This document shows positions 61,963 through 63,174 of a DNA stretch of 63,174 nucleotides, piece by piece. Under the pieces are notes generated by a model that saw nothing but the letters and a program-made list of their open reading frames with translations, did not search any database and had not been told where the DNA came from. A program made the position numbers and the translations under genes. Each line of letters starts with the position of its first letter. The first letter of the stretch is position 1. Source of the DNA: Dolichospermum compactum NIES-806 (GTDB lineage Bacteria > Cyanobacteriota > Cyanobacteriia > Cyanobacteriales > Nostocaceae); assembly GCF_002368115.1 (NCBI RefSeq), contig NZ_AP018316.1, positions 3,882,341 to 3,945,514 of the forward strand. The letters run 5' to 3'.

Positions 61963-62325
61963 CAAGAAGATCGGATTCCATTGCATAGATGGCAAATGGA
62001 AAATAACATTCCTATCCATATTTGGCACGTTTTTTTTGATAAAGCTTATGGTTTATGTCTTGATCAAGCTGAACAACTTATAAAAGAAGGTTTAATTGAG
62101 CCAACAATTCAAACCTTTCAAGCTCCAGGTGGAGCAACAACTAAAAAAGCTATTTACAAATTTTATTACCATTATGCTTATCCTCTAGGGATTTCCACAG
62201 AGAAACCTACTTTAGTACCTGATTATATCGAAGATAAAAATGGACATATTTTGCCTTATGTAAAATTTGTAGGAGGCTCACTTAAGATTGCCCAGAACGC
62301 CTTAAAAATACTCAATAACCTTTAA
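61963..62325 (+). pseudogene. 5'-truncated type II restriction endonuclease
   Basis: The frame enters from unrelated repeat DNA (stop at 61960) and reads HRWQMENNIPIHIWHVFFDK, AYGLCLDQAEQLIKEGLIEP and IQTFQAPGGATTKKAIYKFY, ending normally at 62325. The F-x-D-x-A-Y and the GGATTK-x-A-x-x-x-Y patterns recall C-terminal parts of AccI-type restriction endonucleases; I am not certain of the family. It is followed after six bases by a methyltransferase gene, the usual R-M pairing. The N-terminal part and the catalytic core are probably lost. Confidence 0.5.
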
Positions 62326-62331
62326 TAAATT

Positions 62332-63159
62332 ATGATTCATCAAAAACTACCTAATAACTGGCAAGAAAGAGAAAAATTACGTGATAAAGGTCAATTCTGG
62401 ACACCAGAATGGGTGACAAAAGCGATGATTTCGTATATAGTAAAAGACACGGATTTGGTGTTTGATCCTGCTGCTGGAAAAGGAGCTTTTTTAAATGCTT
62501 TATTACAAATAAATCCCTCTATTAATTATTATGGAATTGATATAGATAAATATGTTTTAGAAGATGAAATTTATCAAAAAAATAGTTGCTTTGTAGAATT
62601 ACGTGATTTTATCAAAAATCCTCCACAGAAAAAGTTTAACGCAATTATAGCTAATCCACCTTACATCAGACATCACCGAATTGATGAAAAGATGAAACAA
62701 TTTCTAAAAGAGCTTTTTATAAAAATTACAGGTTTTACAATTGATGGTAGAGCAGGTTATCATATTTACTTTTTTGTGCAGGCGTTAAATTTACTTGATA
62801 AAAATGGTAGATTAGCTTTTATCATGCCTGCTGATACTTGTGAAGGAATTTTTGCTCAAAAACTGTGGCAATGGATTACTAAAAATTATTGTCTTGAATG
62901 TGTTGTTACATTTCATGAAAATGCGACACCTTTTCCCAAGGTTGATACCAATGCAATCATTTTTTTTATTAAGAAATCTGAACCTGTCCAGATAATTAAA
63001 TGGATAAAGGCAAATGAAGCCAATGAGGAACTTTTTAATTTTGTTAAATCAGACTTTAAAGATACAAATTATATAACTCTGGAAATTAATAATCGAGAGT
63101 TAAAAGAAGGATTAGCAACAGGTTTATCAAGACCCAAACAAAATCATTGTGATTTTAAC
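62332..63159 (+). pseudogene. N6-adenine DNA methyltransferase, interrupted by an IS end
   Basis: ATG 62332 opens a class gamma-like adenine methyltransferase: FDPAAGKGAFLNALLQINPS (SAM motif I, residues 42-61), the catalytic IIANPPYIRHHRIDEKMKQF (N-P-P-Y, near residue 106) and LLDKNGRLAFIMPADTC. The target-recognition region begins after residue 240 (ATGLSRPKQNHCDFN) and is cut at 63160, where the 15-base end AGGACTTACGCAACT of the window's IS family starts and runs off the edge. About 276 codons remain, so the specificity domain is missing unless it resumes beyond the IS. It is too close to the window edge to judge fully. Confidence 0.8.
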
Positions 63160-63174
63160 AGGACTTACGCAACT
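63160..63174. mobile_element. left end of an IS, same family as 4803-5439
   Basis: AGGACTTACGCAACT is identical to the first 15 bases of the 4803-5439 element and abuts the methyltransferase coding sequence. The rest is outside the window. Confidence 0.75.

Noticed and set aside
1..63174. tRNA, rRNA or CRISPR loci
   Set aside because: No cloverleaf-like conserved TTCGA-type arms with acceptor stems, no rRNA core sequence and no regularly spaced direct repeats with unique spacers were recognised; the tandem arrays have no spacers.

Overview
The window is chromosomal DNA from a filamentous, heterocyst-forming cyanobacterium (order Nostocales). The lineage is shown by a complete heterocyst-glycolipid locus (hgl and hgd genes plus hetN), by a ferrochelatase with a chlorophyll-binding tail, by Psb35 and NdhS, by frequent HIP1 octamers (GCGATCGC), and by many short tandem and palindromic intergenic repeats. 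The DNA is AT-rich by eye. I see no rRNA, tRNA or CRISPR array. The species cannot be named from this alone.

Region 1 (1-10.4 kb, minus strand) reads, in transcription order, TPR protein, J-like protein, GrpE-like protein, Hsp70, Zn-ribbon/TPR protein, folK and a Nudix hydrolase. The first five look like a dedicated Hsp70 machine. Its J-like protein lacks the HPD motif. Between grpE and hsp70 the cluster is split by an accessory patch: a broken Phd/PIN pair, a restriction-modification remnant, an internally deleted IS and an intact RHH/VapC-type pair.

Region 2 (10.4-33.4 kb) is mostly housekeeping: a class A penicillin-binding protein, psb35, a TerB-like protein, rsmB, a CBS-GAF hybrid histidine kinase, a neutral invertase, an Mrp ATPase, rodA, ndhS, a HAS-barrel protein, purB, hemH, a methyltransferase, plsY, DUF3086 and DUF3119 proteins and an MlaE-type permease. 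The gaps hold repeats, including a 16-copy TGACCAC array, a small IS-derived element with a 7-bp target duplication, and gene relics.

Region 3 (34.1-60.7 kb) is the heterocyst-glycolipid island. A minus-strand arm encodes the exporter subunits HgdB and HgdC, the epimerase HgdA, two GT2 glycosyltransferases, a DUF2141 protein and an HglT-like GT4 enzyme, and ends at a clear intrinsic terminator. A 1.7-kb divergent gap separates it from the plus-strand hglE-hglG-hglD-hglC-hglA-hglB, a PfaABCD-like polyketide synthase with an ACP-thioester reductase, followed by hetN. Together these would build the long-chain fatty alcohol, glycosylate it and export it to the heterocyst envelope. Genomic repeats occur inside hglE linkers and in nearly every hgl gap, and the HetN here lacks the RGSGR signalling motif.

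Region 4 (60.7-63.2 kb) is an accessory tail: a Uma2-family gene, a MITE, the 3' relic of a second hetN, a 5'-truncated restriction endonuclease and an N6-adenine methyltransferase gene. The last is cut by the end of the same IS family seen at 4.8 kb. The hetI gene found beside hetN in Anabaena PCC 7120 is not present here.
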